Source: an uncultured Agathobaculum sp. (GTDB lineage: Bacteria; Bacillota; Clostridia; Oscillospirales; Butyricicoccaceae). Taken from it: a stretch of DNA of 53,805 bases. The notes under the pieces were generated by a model. That model saw nothing but the letters and a program-made list of their open reading frames with translations, was not told the origin of the DNA and ran no database searches. A program made the position numbers and the translations under genes. This document shows, in pieces, positions 8,480 through 22,238 of this stretch. The DNA lies in the NCBI RefSeq assembly GCF_944384735.1, contig NZ_CALWUN010000006.1, positions 1 to 53,805 of the forward strand, read 5' to 3'. The first letter of the stretch is position 1; every line of letters begins with the position of its first letter.

Positions 8480-8614
8480 TTAGTGAGTCAGTCTTGCGCG
8501 GCCCTTGGCGCGGCGACGCGCCAGTACCTTGCGGCCGTTGGTCGTGCGCATACGCTTGCGGAAGCCATGCTCCTTGGAGCGCTGGCGCTTCTTGGGCTGA
8601 TACGTTCTCTTCAT
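8480..8614 (-). CDS. rpmH: 50S ribosomal protein L34
   Basis: A 44-residue, extremely basic protein beginning [18 protein letters not shown] and ending in the L34 pattern [17 protein letters not shown]. It is the full length for the family. The ATG at 8614 is preceded by GGGAGGTG nine bases away; the frame is open further upstream, but the L34 N-terminus fixes the start. It is transcribed leftwards, divergently from dnaA, from a strong promoter at 8725-8753. Its 3' end abuts the hairpin element. Confidence 0.98.
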   Translation of the reverse strand: MKRTYQPKKRQRSKEHGFRKRMRTTNGRKVLARRRAKGRARLTH

Positions 8615-8724
8615 TTGCTCGTGCACCTCCCTGTTTGATGGATTTACGGATGGGCACCGGCATACGTCCGGCGCGAGACGCGGGCACATGCCGCTGCCTG
8701 TCCGCAGAATATGAGACAATAATT

Positions 8725-8753
8725 ATTATCCTATATCAAACTGAAAATGTCAA
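8725..8753 (-). promoter_or_regulatory. Promoter of rpmH
   Basis: On the minus strand TTGACA (8748-8753) and GATAAT (8725-8730) are separated by 17 bases. This is a near-consensus sigma-A promoter about 110 bases upstream of rpmH, in the AT-rich part of the rpmH-dnaA gap. Confidence 0.8.
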
Positions 8754-8777
8754 GGATTTTTTGAATTTTCAACATCT

Positions 8778-8786
8778 TGTGGATAA
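8778..8786 (+). promoter_or_regulatory. DnaA box, rpmH-dnaA side of oriC
   Basis: A perfect DnaA box TGTGGATAA follows the AT-rich run at 8721-8775. It is the upstream half of what looks like a bipartite origin. It lies between the divergent rpmH and dnaA promoters and could also mediate dnaA autoregulation. The rest of the 8615-8935 gap holds the two promoters and no gene. Confidence 0.85.
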
Positions 8787-8866
8787 GTCAAAAATTCATA
8801 CCATGCCTTGCGCAAAGGCCGGGCAAACCCGGTGATTTTTCCCCAATCTGTGCAAAACGGCCGCGG

Positions 8867-8895
8867 TTGAAACCGGCGGCGACTTGTGCTATTAT
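8867..8895 (+). promoter_or_regulatory. Promoter of dnaA
   Basis: TTGAAA (8867-8872) and TATTAT (8890-8895) are separated by 17 bases, with TGC before the -10 giving an extended -10. The dnaA start codon is 40 bases downstream. Confidence 0.8.
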
Positions 8896-8935
8896 GAATA
8901 TATCTATCCGTATCTTTATCGACAGGAGGCGCCCC

Positions 8936-10216
8936 ATGGCCAATAACATACTGGAAATGGCGCTCGAACGCCTGGAACGCGATTTCCCGCCGTCCAGCCT
9001 TTCGGCGTGGTTCGACGATGCAACGGTTGTTTCATTTGCGGACAACCGTTTGATTTTGCACTCGCCGGTGCAGTTCAAGAAGGAATTTATTGATAAAAAA
9101 TTCGTCGACCCGCTGCAGAACGCGCTGACCGAGCTGACGGGCGACCCGACCACGGTCGTCGTGGTGACGGGCGAATACACCGCCCCGCAGACCAGCTCCT
9201 CCCCTTACGACGACTATACCTTCGAGCGGTTCATCGTCGGTTCGTCGAACAAGTTCGCACACGCGGCCGCACTCGCCGTGTCGCAGCGCCCGGCAGCGGA
9301 AAACAACCCGCTGTTCATCTACGGCAACTCCGGCCTTGGCAAAACGCACCTGATGTACGCGATCGCCAACGTGCTGCGTCGCACCCACCCGGAATACCGC
9401 ATCATCTATGTCAAGGGCGAAGACTTCACCAACGAACTGATCACCGCCATCCAGGAGGGAAACGTGCAGGCGTTCCGCAACAAATACCGCATGGTCGACC
9501 TGCTGCTGCTCGACGACGTGCAATTCATCGCGGGCAAGGAACGCACGCAGGAGGAATTTTTCCATACCTTCAACGCGCTGTACGAGGCGAAAAAACAGAT
9601 CGTGCTCACATCCGACCGGCCGCCCAAGGAGATCAACACACTCGAGGACCGCATGAAGACCCGGTTCGAGTGGGGCCTGCTGGCCGATATCCAGCCGCCC
9701 GACTTTGAGACCCGCATCGCCATCCTGCGCGACAAGGCCGCCAAGATGGAGGTCGACCTGCCCGACGATGTTTCCACTTACATCGCGGAAAACATCCAGG
9801 CAAACATCCGGCAGCTGGAGGGCGCGGTCAAAAAAATCAAGGCCATGCACGAGCTGATGGGCGAGCGCATCACCGTTTCGCTGGCCGAGGAGGCCATCGA
9901 CGCGCTGCGCACCGAAAACCCCGGCCTCAACCCGACGCCCGAACGCATCATGGAGGCAGTCGCCAACTATTTCTACATCCCGATCGAGCAGATGATCTCG
10001 CAGAACCGTTCCAAGGACGTCGCCTACCCACGGCAGATGGCCATGTACATGATCCGGCAGGAGCTGGAATACTCCTTCCCGGATATCGCCAAAATCTTCA
10101 AACGCGACCACACGACCGTCATGCACGCCTGCAACAAAATCGAGGAGGAACGCCGCGGCTCCCGCGAAACCGAGGACGTCATCAAAAAACTGCACAACAA
10201 CATCCGCGGGGAGTAA
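8936..10216 (+). CDS. dnaA: Chromosomal replication initiator DnaA
   Basis: A 426-residue AAA+ ATPase that binds DnaA boxes and opens oriC. Domain I (1-70) is shortened, and a brief linker (about 75-90) leads to AAA+ domain III. That domain has Walker A GNSGLGKTH (about 126-134), Walker B LLLLDDVQF (about 187) and sensor 1 region VLTSDRPP. Domain IV ends with the DnaA signature DHTTVMHACNKIEE (about 395-408). The start is the ATG at 8936, six to seven bases after AGGAGG; upstream in-frame codons lack a ribosome site. The protein is slightly shorter than the usual 440-460 residues because of the short domain II. Confidence 0.98.
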   Translation: MANNILEMALERLERDFPPSSLSAWFDDATVVSFADNRLILHSPVQFKKEFIDKKFVDPLQNALTELTGDPTTVVVVTGEYTAPQTSSSPYDDYTFERFIVGSSNKFAHAAALAVSQRPAAENNPLFIYGNSGLGKTHLMYAIANVLRRTHPEYRIIYVKGEDFTNELITAIQEGNVQAFRNKYRMVDLLLLDDVQFIAGKERTQEEFFHTFNALYEAKKQIVLTSDRPPKEINTLEDRMKTRFEWGLLADIQPPDFETRIAILRDKAAKMEVDLPDDVSTYIAENIQANIRQLEGAVKKIKAMHELMGERITVSLAEEAIDALRTENPGLNPTPERIMEAVANYFYIPIEQMISQNRSKDVAYPRQMAMYMIRQELEYSFPDIAKIFKRDHTTVMHACNKIEEERRGSRETEDVIKKLHNNIRGE

Positions 10217-10444
10217 ACCTGTCCACAAAAAACTGTGGATTGCACAAGCATGCGCCTGTGGATAACCCACCGCCCCTGCGCGGCCTGTGGAAGCGGACAA
10301 GCCTGTCCACATCCTGCTGTGTACGACATTTCCCGCACCACGTCTGGGTTTTTCCCGCTTATCCCCAATTTCCCCAGCCCCTACTACGACGATAAAAACC
10401 TATCCTATTTTTTCTTTGGATTTGTGAAGAAAGAGGAACCACCG
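10217..10444. promoter_or_regulatory. oriC, dnaA-dnaN side (DnaA boxes and unwinding site)
   Basis: This gene-free stretch holds a perfect DnaA box TGTGGATAA (10257-10265) and relatives at 10219-10227, 10234-10242 and 10303-10311 (two mismatches each). TTATCCCCA (10359-10367) has one mismatch. After that last box comes a C-rich spacer and then CTACTACGACGAT (10381-10393), which resembles the DnaA-trio tract of the B. subtilis unwinding site. An AT-rich run to about 10430 follows. Together these look like the basal unwinding system of the origin, placed just upstream of dnaN. Confidence 0.8.
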
Positions 10445-11554
10445 ATGAAATTCTCCTGTGAAAAAGAAACGCTGCTCAGCCTGATCTCAACGGCTTCACG
10501 CGCTGTCACCGGCAAAAGCGCCATGCCCTTGCTGGAAGGGTTATTGGTCACAACCGGTACCGACTCGCTCACCCTGACCGGTTACGACCTATCCATGGGC
10601 ATCCGCACCACCGGTGAGGCCGATGTAGTTGAACCGGGCAGTATCGTACTCAATGCAAAGCTGTTTTTCGATATTGTCCGCAAGCTGCCGCAGGACGTCG
10701 TCTACCTGGAAACCGACGACAAACTGCTCACTACCATCAAATGCGGCCGCGCGGTATTCAACCTGATCGCCACCGAAGCCGACGAATACCCGGCGCTGGC
10801 CGAGGTGTCGGCAGAAACCGGCCTGACCATGCCCCAGTCCATGCTGAAAAGCATGATCGCACAGACGATCTTTTCCGTTTCCGACAACGAAAGCAAGCCC
10901 ATCCACACCGGCTGCCTCTTTGAGCTGGAAGGCAGTCAACTCAATGTCGTCGCGGTCGACGGCTACCGCCTGTCCGTGCGCCGCGAAACCGTCTCCGGTA
11001 TTTCCGGGGTGATGAAATTCGTCGTACCCGGCCCGTCGCTGCGCGAAATCGAACGCATCCTGACCGAAGGGGACGACCCGGTCGAGATATTCCCCGACCG
11101 GAAAAACATCCTGTTCCGCATGGGGAGCACCACGCTGATCACCCGCCTGATCGACGGCGAATTTCTGAACTACCGCGCGGCCATCCCAACCGAGTTTGAG
11201 CACGTCGTCACCGCCGACCGGCACGATCTGATCACCTGCATCGAGCGTGTGTCGCTCATCGTGTCGGAAAAGCTGAAAAACCCTGTCCGCCTGCACTTTG
11301 ACGGCACCTATGTACAGATGTCGTGCATCACCGCAGTCGGCAAAAGCTATGATGAATGTCCGTTCGACGGCCATATCGAAGGGCTGGAAATCGGTTTTAA
11401 CAACCGTTATCTGCTCGACGCACTGCGCGCGGCCGGCGACGACAAGGTGCTTTTGCACCTGAAGGGCGCGCTCAACCCGATCATCATGACGCCTACCGAA
11501 GGTGACAAATACACTTACCTGGTGCTGCCCGTGAGGTTGAAGGCCAATGACTGA
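10445..11554 (+). CDS. dnaN: DNA polymerase III beta subunit (sliding clamp)
   Basis: A 369-residue beta clamp. It forms a homodimeric ring that tethers the replicative polymerase and recruits repair factors. The start [21 protein letters not shown] and the repeated clamp-domain pattern are typical, as is the C-terminal LPVRL peptide-binding edge. The ATG at 10445 follows an AGAGGA site; the frame is open upstream through oriC, but that part resembles no clamp. The last eight bases overlap yaaA, so dnaN-yaaA-recF are probably translated in a coupled manner. I see no separate strong promoter in front of it, so it is probably read from the dnaA promoter. Confidence 0.97.
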   Translation: MKFSCEKETLLSLISTASRAVTGKSAMPLLEGLLVTTGTDSLTLTGYDLSMGIRTTGEADVVEPGSIVLNAKLFFDIVRKLPQDVVYLETDDKLLTTIKCGRAVFNLIATEADEYPALAEVSAETGLTMPQSMLKSMIAQTIFSVSDNESKPIHTGCLFELEGSQLNVVAVDGYRLSVRRETVSGISGVMKFVVPGPSLREIERILTEGDDPVEIFPDRKNILFRMGSTTLITRLIDGEFLNYRAAIPTEFEHVVTADRHDLITCIERVSLIVSEKLKNPVRLHFDGTYVQMSCITAVGKSYDECPFDGHIEGLEIGFNNRYLLDALRAAGDDKVLLHLKGALNPIIMTPTEGDKYTYLVLPVRLKAND

Positions 11555-11753
11555 AATCAAAATCGACACGGAATTTATCAAGCTCGACGCGCTGCTCAAG
11601 TTTGCCAACCTGGTTTCGTCCGGCGGTGAGGCAAAGCTCCGCATCGCGGAGGGCGAAGTACAGGTCAACGGCGAAAGCTGCACCATGCGCGGCAAAAAGC
11701 TGCGGCCGGGCGACACGGTCTCGCTCGACGGCCAAACCGTCCACATCGTATGA
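11547..11753 (+). CDS. yaaA: S4-domain RNA-binding protein YaaA (RlbA family)
   Basis: A 68-residue stand-alone S4 domain. The typical text is [21 protein letters not shown] and [19 protein letters not shown]. Such proteins bind structured RNA and occur between dnaN and recF in nearly all Firmicutes; the exact role (ribosome assembly) is not firmly known. It overlaps dnaN by eight bases and recF by four, which marks a tightly coupled operon. Confidence 0.92.
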   Translation: MTEIKIDTEFIKLDALLKFANLVSSGGEAKLRIAEGEVQVNGESCTMRGKKLRPGDTVSLDGQTVHIV

Positions 11754-12850
11754 ATATCCGCTCGCTGGAACTCGAACAGTTCCGCAACTACGAGCACGCG
11801 CGGTTCGATTTCGACCCTGCGGTCAACCTGATCTGCGGCGAGAACGGGCAGGGCAAGACCAACCTGCTCGAAGCCGCCGCCGCCTGTTCGACCATGCGGC
11901 TGTTCCGCACGGCGCAGAAAAAGGAAGGGCTGCGGTTCGGGCAGGATCACGCGCGCATCCAAACAGAATTCCACGCACAGGGGCGCGATTTTGCGCTGGA
12001 ACTGCGTATTTCCCGCATGAAAAGCATGGAGATATACAAAAACGGCGTGCGGCAGAAACGGCAGGCCGACGCGCAGGGGCTGCTCAAAACTGTGCTGTTC
12101 TGCCCGGAGGACCTGATGCTCGTCCGGCAGGGCGCGGCGGCGCGGCGGCGCTTCCTCGATACCGCGCTGTGCCAGCTGCGGCCAAACTACGCGCGCTATC
12201 TGGACGAATACCACCGGCTGCACGACCACAAGACCCGCATCCTGCGCGACAGCGAGCAAAAGCCCGCGCTTTTGTCGATGTGGGAGGACTTTTCGCTGCG
12301 CATGGCGCAGATCGGCGCGCAGATCATCCGTTACCGCTCCTATTACTGCAAAAAGCTGCTGGCCGCGGCCGCCGGGGTGTATGCCGATATCGCACCGCAT
12401 GAGGCGCTGTCCGGCACCTACCAAACGGTGTCCACCGTCACCGACCCCTATGCGGGCGCAGCACAGATCGAACAACAGCTGATCGACCATGTTTTGCAGC
12501 ATAAACAGGCGGAAATCGCGGCGAAAAGCTGCCTTTCCGGCCCGCATAAGGACGACCTTGTGCTGCTGCTCGACGGCCGCAGCGCGGCGTCTTACGGCTC
12601 GCAGGGGCAGGTGCGCACCTGCACGCTGTCGCTCAAGCTGGCCGAGCGCGAGCTGTTTTTCAGCGAGGACGGCGAGTACCCCGTGCTGCTGCTCGACGAC
12701 GTGCTTTCTGAGCTGGACCGCCGCCGGCAGGATTTTGTGCTCAACCGCATCGCTGCCGGGCAGGTGATGATCACCTGCTGTGAGGACGGCGTGTCGGACA
12801 AGCTGCGCACAGGCGCGGTATTTTCCATAAAAAACGGTAAAATTATCTGA
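11750..12850 (+). CDS. recF: DNA replication and repair protein RecF
   Basis: A 366-residue SMC-like ATPase that, with RecO/RecR, loads RecA at gaps. Walker [14 protein letters not shown] is at about residues 31-43. The characteristic FRNY is near the N-terminus, the ABC-type signature region ([16 protein letters not shown], here with YGSQGQ) is near 285, and Walker [13 protein letters not shown] is near 315. The length is normal. The ATG overlaps the yaaA stop (ATGA). Confidence 0.96.
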   Translation: MNIRSLELEQFRNYEHARFDFDPAVNLICGENGQGKTNLLEAAAACSTMRLFRTAQKKEGLRFGQDHARIQTEFHAQGRDFALELRISRMKSMEIYKNGVRQKRQADAQGLLKTVLFCPEDLMLVRQGAAARRRFLDTALCQLRPNYARYLDEYHRLHDHKTRILRDSEQKPALLSMWEDFSLRMAQIGAQIIRYRSYYCKKLLAAAAGVYADIAPHEALSGTYQTVSTVTDPYAGAAQIEQQLIDHVLQHKQAEIAAKSCLSGPHKDDLVLLLDGRSAASYGSQGQVRTCTLSLKLAERELFFSEDGEYPVLLLDDVLSELDRRRQDFVLNRIAAGQVMITCCEDGVSDKLRTGAVFSIKNGKII

Positions 12851-12868
12851 ACCGTTCGACATTTGCGG

Positions 12869-12897
12869 TACACAAAGCGTGGAAAAAGTGGTATAAT
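12869..12897 (+). promoter_or_regulatory. Promoter for remB-gyrB
   Basis: TACACA (12869-12874) and a perfect TATAAT (12892-12897) are separated by 17 bases. The -10 is preceded by TGG, an extended -10. It lies just after the recF stop and is followed at once by a DnaA box. Confidence 0.7.
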
Positions 12898-12913
12898 TAT
12901 AATACACACCGCC

Positions 12914-12922
12914 TGTGGATAA
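12914..12922 (+). promoter_or_regulatory. DnaA box upstream of remB
   Basis: A perfect TGTGGATAA lies 16 bases downstream of the -10 hexamer, near the expected transcription start of remB-gyrB. Its position suggests that DnaA could bind over the initiation region, which is an inference. Confidence 0.7.
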
Positions 12923-12962
12923 ACCAGCGCGCCGGGCGGCGGAAAAGCAGGGGGGCAGCGGC

Positions 12963-15274
<2,312 letters not shown>

Positions 15275-15321
15275 CGCGCACGCGGCAGCATTGATTACGC
15301 CAACAACTTCGGAGGCACAGA

Positions 15322-17880
<2,559 letters not shown>

Positions 17881-17893
17881 AATATCCATAAGC

Positions 17894-17902
17894 TGTGGAT
17901 AA
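17894..17902 (+). promoter_or_regulatory. DnaA box downstream of gyrA
   Basis: A perfect TGTGGATAA sits 13 bases after the gyrA stop. It is the fourth perfect box in about 9 kb, all in the same orientation. A perfect 14-base palindrome GCGGCATATGCCGC follows at 17943-17956. Confidence 0.65.
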
Positions 17903-17974
17903 CGCATGGACGCAACAGCCGTGGCGATGGCGTCAAACAAATGCGGCATATGCCGCAAAGCAAAAGAAGCAGCA

Positions 17975-18014
17975 AGGGGGCGTTGCAGACTGCGGTCTGC
18001 AACGCCCCCTTTTC
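17975..18014 (+). terminator. Terminator after gyrA
   Basis: A perfect 16-bp stem beginning AGGGGGCGTTGC with a four-base loop ends at 18010 and is followed by TTTCTT. It closes the dnaA-gyrA cluster. Confidence 0.88.
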
Positions 18015-18030
18015 TTGAATCAACCGGACT

Positions 18031-18074
18031 AAAAAGAAAAGCCCCGGGCCTGTCTGCTGACAAGCCCGGGGCTT
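18031..18074 (-). terminator. Terminator of tRNA-Leu
   Basis: On the minus strand a long stem (AAGCCCCGGGC arms, then TGTC/GACA with one bulge) is followed by TTTTCTTTTT. It starts eight bases after the encoded CCA. Confidence 0.88.
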
Positions 18075-18081
18075 TTGGGTT

Positions 18082-18166
18082 TGGTGCGGATAGTGGGGGT
18101 CGAACCCACACGGATCACTCCACAGGAACCTAAATCCTGCGCGTCTGCCAATTCCGCCATATCCGC
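18082..18166 (-). tRNA. tRNA-Leu (UAG)
   Basis: An 85-nucleotide class II tRNA on the minus strand. The acceptor stem is GCGGATA with TATCCGC, with discriminator A and an encoded CCA (18082-18084). The anticodon stem CAGGA/TCCTG holds the loop TTTAGGT, giving anticodon UAG for CUN leucine codons. A variable arm follows, and the T loop GGTTCGACCCC is canonical. It stands alone on the strand opposite gyrA and the following genes, with its own promoter and terminator. Confidence 0.96.
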
Positions 18167-18207
18167 ATGAAAGCGCAATGCCCATTTGCCGGAGGGGCAT
18201 TGCTTTC

Positions 18208-18236
18208 AGTATAGCCATTGTGTCGGCGTTTGTCAA
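18208..18236 (-). promoter_or_regulatory. Promoter of tRNA-Leu
   Basis: On the minus strand TTGACA (18231-18236) and TATACT (18208-18213) are separated by 17 bases, close to consensus. Between it and the tRNA, an inverted repeat (18169-18183 with 18195-18207, two-base bulge) covers the expected start and the whole short leader. Confidence 0.88.
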
Positions 18237-18483
18237 TGCGTTGACAAAAAAACAGCCCATTCTGGGTATAGTTTCGGCAGCCGGGATGCGGCATGAAAAA
18301 AACCTGTCCCGGCGCCCGCCACAGGGAAACCTTTTCCGCCCCGGATGCGTCCAACAAAATGATAAGCGCGCCGGGCGGACAGGCACGTCGGAAAAGCGCT
18401 GTTTTCCATCGGATAGTCAGTGCCGCACCGCGGTTTGACCGCAAAATTTGTGCAATTTCCAGTACCACCTGTCCGCTTTTTGT

Positions 18484-18491
18484 GCTATACT
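18484..18491 (+). promoter_or_regulatory. Extended -10 promoter of the lipoprotein/two-component operon
   Basis: TGCTATACT (-10 at 18486-18491) lies 85 bases before the lipoprotein start. No convincing -35 is visible, so the call rests on the extended -10. The rest of the 18237-18575 gap contains no gene that I can support. Confidence 0.5.
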
Positions 18492-18575
18492 GAAATTATA
18501 TCGGACAACATCACGATTGCACGCCTGCGGCGCTGCCGGCATGATGTTGGCAGACCAAAAAAGCGGGGGAACCCC

Positions 18576-19907
18576 ATGAAACCAAAACGAATGCTATCCG
18601 TGCTGGCCGCGCTGCTGCTGAGCGGCTGCACGTTCCCGCTGGGCGACGAGCTGCTCGCCGCGCCCAAGCCGTCGACCAATTACCAGACGCTGCAAATGGA
18701 GTTGGAACAGCTGATCGCCTCCGACGTATCCTATACCGCGCCCGCGTCGGGCGATAACCGTTCGGCCATCCAGCTGGTCGATCTGGACGGCGACGGCACT
18801 GAGGAAGCGATCGCCTTTTTTCGCGGCGCGTCCTCGGCTACCAGCAACGATTTTCAAGTATATATCTACCGCAAGCAGGACGACCGGTATTTCTGCACCG
18901 GTTCGATCGAGGGCAAGGGCACGGCCATCCAGTCGGTCGACTATCCGGTCATCACGCCGAATGGACGGCGCGGCATGGTCGTCAGCTGGCGGCTGGCCGG
19001 CGACGGCACCGGCGCGCTGACCGTGTGCGACTTTGACAGCGGCTGCGCACCCGGCGTGCTGCTCGAGACCGAATATTCAGCCATGGAGCTGACCGATATG
19101 ACCGGCGACGGCGCAAAGGACCTGCTGCTGCTGACCACCGCGCCCGAGGGCAAGCGTGTGGCGCGGCTGTATCAGTATGCGGACGGCAGGCTGGACATGG
19201 TGGGCGAAGCGTCCACCAGCGCAGAGACCGTGTCGGTCGAGCGCATGCAGAGCGGGCGCGTGCTGGGCAACCATACCGCTGTGTTTGCGGAGGAAAAGAT
19301 GGCCAGCGGCGTCGGCCTGACGACCGATATTTTCGTCTATGCCGACGGCATGCTGCGCAACTTTGCGCTGGACAGCGAAGGCTCGATCAGCCGCAGCACC
19401 TACCGGCCGGTGTCGGTGTACGCGGCCGACGTGAACAATGACGGCGTGACCGAGCTGCCGCGCGCGGTGCTGATGGCGGGTTATACGGACGCAGCCGCGT
19501 CCGATGCGGTGTTCATGCTGGACTGGTACGCATACAGCGTGGACGAGCCGCCCCAGCTGGCGCAGACCACCTATCAGAATATTTCGGATGCGTGGAGCCT
19601 GTGGATCGACCCCGCATGGCACGATCGCATCACCGCAACCAAGGCGACGGACAGCGGCCTGAGCGCCGTGACATTTTATGAATACGTCGGCAGCGGCGGG
19701 CAGATCCCGCTCTTTACCATCTATTGCGCCACCGGCTCCAACCGGGATTACTACGCCGGCCGCACCGATCTGGTGCAGCTCGGGCAATCGGCGCAGGCGG
19801 TTTACTTTGCCCGCATTCCGGACACGGCGGCAAACAGCTCGCTCGCCATTGACGGCGACACGCTCAAGAGCCGCTTCAGCATGGTAAAACAGGACTGGAA
19901 CAATTGA
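18576..19907 (+). CDS. Lipoprotein with FG-GAP/VCBS-like repeats
   Basis: A 443-residue exported lipoprotein. A short signal peptide ends in the lipobox LLSGC (Cys 18). The mature part carries at least three calcium-loop-like repeats: VDLDGDGTEE (about 69), TDMTGDGAKD (about 171) and ADVNNDGVTE (about 287). These mark a beta-propeller-type fold of FG-GAP/VCBS character, usually used for binding on the outer face of the membrane. It starts 26 bases before a response regulator and is probably co-transcribed with the two-component system. It may therefore supply or modulate the sensed signal; that is inference. I know no specific function. Confidence 0.75.
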   Translation: MKPKRMLSVLAALLLSGCTFPLGDELLAAPKPSTNYQTLQMELEQLIASDVSYTAPASGDNRSAIQLVDLDGDGTEEAIAFFRGASSATSNDFQVYIYRKQDDRYFCTGSIEGKGTAIQSVDYPVITPNGRRGMVVSWRLAGDGTGALTVCDFDSGCAPGVLLETEYSAMELTDMTGDGAKDLLLLTTAPEGKRVARLYQYADGRLDMVGEASTSAETVSVERMQSGRVLGNHTAVFAEEKMASGVGLTTDIFVYADGMLRNFALDSEGSISRSTYRPVSVYAADVNNDGVTELPRAVLMAGYTDAAASDAVFMLDWYAYSVDEPPQLAQTTYQNISDAWSLWIDPAWHDRITATKATDSGLSAVTFYEYVGSGGQIPLFTIYCATGSNRDYYAGRTDLVQLGQSAQAVYFARIPDTAANSSLAIDGDTLKSRFSMVKQDWNN

Positions 19908-19933
19908 CATGGAGAATAAGGAGGACAAAATCC

Positions 19934-20623
19934 ATGAAGCGTAAAATACTGGTGTTGGAGGACGAGGAAAATATCCGGTCCTTTCTGGTGCTCAACCTCA
20001 AGCGCAGCGGGTATGAGGTGATCGAAGCGGAAAGCGGCGAGCAGGCGCTGGAAAAATACCACGCCAATCAGGATATTGCAGTCGCGGTGCTCGACGTTAT
20101 GCTGCCCGGCATCGACGGCTATGAGGTCTGCCGCGCGATGCGCGCGGCGGGCTACGCCGCGGGCATCATCATGCTGACCGCCCGCACACAGGAATCGGAC
20201 AAGGTGACCGGCCTGATGAACGGCGCGGACGATTATGTCACCAAGCCATTTTCGGTGATCGAGTTGGCCGCGCGCGTCGACGCGCTGTACCGCCGCGTGT
20301 CCGGCTCACCCTTCTCGGAGGAGGACGTGATCAAATCCGGCCCGTTCAAGCTCAACCTGCGCGCGCGCGAGGTGCTCAAGAACGGCATCAAGATCGAGCT
20401 GACCCAGATCGAGTACGGTCTGCTCAAAGCGTTTATGGAAAACATCGGCAAGGCGCTTTCGCGCGACGAGCTGCTCGAAATGGTCTGGGGCCACCACTAT
20501 GTGGGCGAACTGAAGATCGTCGACGTCAATATCCGCCGCCTGCGCATCAAGATCGAGGACGACCCGGCCGAGCCGACGCACATCGTCACCGTGCGCGGTT
20601 ACGGCTATATGTGGGAGGGCTGA
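19934..20623 (+). CDS. OmpR/PhoB-family response regulator
   Basis: A 229-residue two-domain regulator. The receiver domain (1-120) has the acidic pair EDEE, the phosphoacceptor Asp in VLDVMLPG (about residue 53), Thr in MLTART and Lys in TKPF. The C-terminal winged helix (about 130-229) ends with VDVNIRRLRIKIEDDP and VRGYGYMW. It is encoded between the FG-GAP lipoprotein and its histidine kinase. The ATG at 19934 follows AAGGAGG. Targets are unknown. Confidence 0.92.
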   Translation: MKRKILVLEDEENIRSFLVLNLKRSGYEVIEAESGEQALEKYHANQDIAVAVLDVMLPGIDGYEVCRAMRAAGYAAGIIMLTARTQESDKVTGLMNGADDYVTKPFSVIELAARVDALYRRVSGSPFSEEDVIKSGPFKLNLRAREVLKNGIKIELTQIEYGLLKAFMENIGKALSRDELLEMVWGHHYVGELKIVDVNIRRLRIKIEDDPAEPTHIVTVRGYGYMWEG

Positions 20624-20684
20624 CCCGCCCTCCTGCGCCGCAGGGCGCGGGTGAGACCGGCATTTTGCAGAAAGGCCCCGTGTT

Positions 20685-22238
20685 ATGAACTATCACAAAC
20701 AAAAGAAAAAGCCTGAAGCGCCGCCCCAGCCGGCCGCGCCCAAGGTGCTGCATTCCCCGGGCGGCATCAAGGGGCGCTGGATGATGAATTCGCTTTCGTT
20801 CGTGCTTGTCATCCTTGCGGCCGTGGTCATCCTTGTCTCGGTCGGCATCTCGGGCTATTATTATGCGACCGTGCGGGACAACCTGGTCTCGCGCGCGACG
20901 ACCTCGGCGGATACCTTCCGCAAATACTTCACTGAAACCTACGACCAGTTCTACGCGCAAGCCGAGTCCACCGTCGCCACCTTCCAGGAGCAGGACAAGC
21001 TCGAGCAGCAGTTCCTCGACGCGAACGGCCGCATCCTGCTGTCCACCTCGGGGCTGTCGGCGGGCGGCATGGCCTCGACCGAGGACGCCACGCAGGCGCT
21101 GTCGACGCAGAAGACCGCGGTCTTTACCGGCCGCGACCCGCTCTCGGACGAGCGCGTGATGAGCGTGACCACGCCATTGCTGTCCGCCCGCGGCGACCTG
21201 ATCGGCGGCGTGCGCTATATCACCTCGCTGCGCATCGTCGAGCGGCAGATCTGGATCATCATCGGCATCGCGCTGCTGGCCTGCCTGATCTTCCTGATGC
21301 TGGTCGTCGCGTCCAACAGCTATTTCGTCAAGTCGATCGTCGACCCGGTGCTCAAGATCAATTCCATTGCCAAGGAAATCGCGGCGGGGCGCTACGGCGT
21401 GCGTCTGCAAAAAACCTACGACGACGAGATCGGCGAGCTGTGCGACACGATCAACTATATGTCCGACGAGATCAGCCGCGCCGAACGCATGAAGAACGAC
21501 TTTATCTCGTCCGTGTCGCACGAACTGCGCACCCCGCTGACCGCCATCGGCGGCTGGAGCGAAACGCTGCTCGCGGGCGGCGGCGAGGACCCGGAGGAGG
21601 TCATGCAGGGCCTGACCATCATCCAGAAAGAATCGAACCGCCTGACGCGCATGGTCGAGGAGCTGCTCGACTTTGCGCGCATCGAGTCGGGCCGCATGAA
21701 GCTGGAGGTCGAGCTGTTCGACCTGTCGATCGAGCTGTACGAAGCGGTCTACATGTATGAAAACCTGCTGCAAAAAAGCGGCATCCAGCTCAACTACGAC
21801 GAGGACGTCGATGCCAATTACTTTATCAACGGCGACCGCCACCGCATGAAGCAGGTGTTCCTCAACATTCTGGACAACGCCGCCAAATACGGCGGCGACG
21901 GCAAAAAGATCGACATTACCCTGCTGCGCGACGGCGGCAAGGTCGTGGCAATGGTGCGCGACTACGGCGCGGGCATCCCGGAGGCCGAGCTGCCGTTCGT
22001 CAAGGAAAAATTCTACAAGGGTTCGTCCAAGCAGCGCGGCAGCGGCATCGGCCTTGCCGTCACCGATGAGATTGTGTCGCTGCACGGCGGCACACTGGAT
22101 ATCGCATCCACGCTGGGCGCAGGCACGACCGTGACCGTTACGCTGCCCGCTGCCGAGGCCGAGAAGGCGCTCGGCATCACGGGTGCGATCCCCAAGATAC
22201 CGGACAACCCCTATTCCCCCGAAGGAGATCAACCATGA
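20685..22238 (+). CDS. Sensor histidine kinase (HAMP-HisKA-HATPase)
   Basis: A 517-residue membrane kinase. A Lys/Pro-rich cytoplasmic N-terminus (1-30) leads to TM1 (about 35-60), an extracytoplasmic sensor domain of about 125 residues and TM2 (about 187-208). A HAMP region (about 209-262) follows. The HisKA domain has SHELRTP (phospho-His near 274), and the HATPase domain has NILDNAAKYGG, DYGAGIP and GSGIGLAV. It is the cognate partner of the regulator 61 bases upstream. Its stop overlaps the DUF1385 gene by four bases. The WalK-like layout (DPVLKINSIAKEIAAG) is seen, but there is no PAS domain. Confidence 0.92.
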   Translation: MNYHKQKKKPEAPPQPAAPKVLHSPGGIKGRWMMNSLSFVLVILAAVVILVSVGISGYYYATVRDNLVSRATTSADTFRKYFTETYDQFYAQAESTVATFQEQDKLEQQFLDANGRILLSTSGLSAGGMASTEDATQALSTQKTAVFTGRDPLSDERVMSVTTPLLSARGDLIGGVRYITSLRIVERQIWIIIGIALLACLIFLMLVVASNSYFVKSIVDPVLKINSIAKEIAAGRYGVRLQKTYDDEIGELCDTINYMSDEISRAERMKNDFISSVSHELRTPLTAIGGWSETLLAGGGEDPEEVMQGLTIIQKESNRLTRMVEELLDFARIESGRMKLEVELFDLSIELYEAVYMYENLLQKSGIQLNYDEDVDANYFINGDRHRMKQVFLNILDNAAKYGGDGKKIDITLLRDGGKVVAMVRDYGAGIPEAELPFVKEKFYKGSSKQRGSGIGLAVTDEIVSLHGGTLDIASTLGAGTTVTVTLPAAEAEKALGITGAIPKIPDNPYSPEGDQP

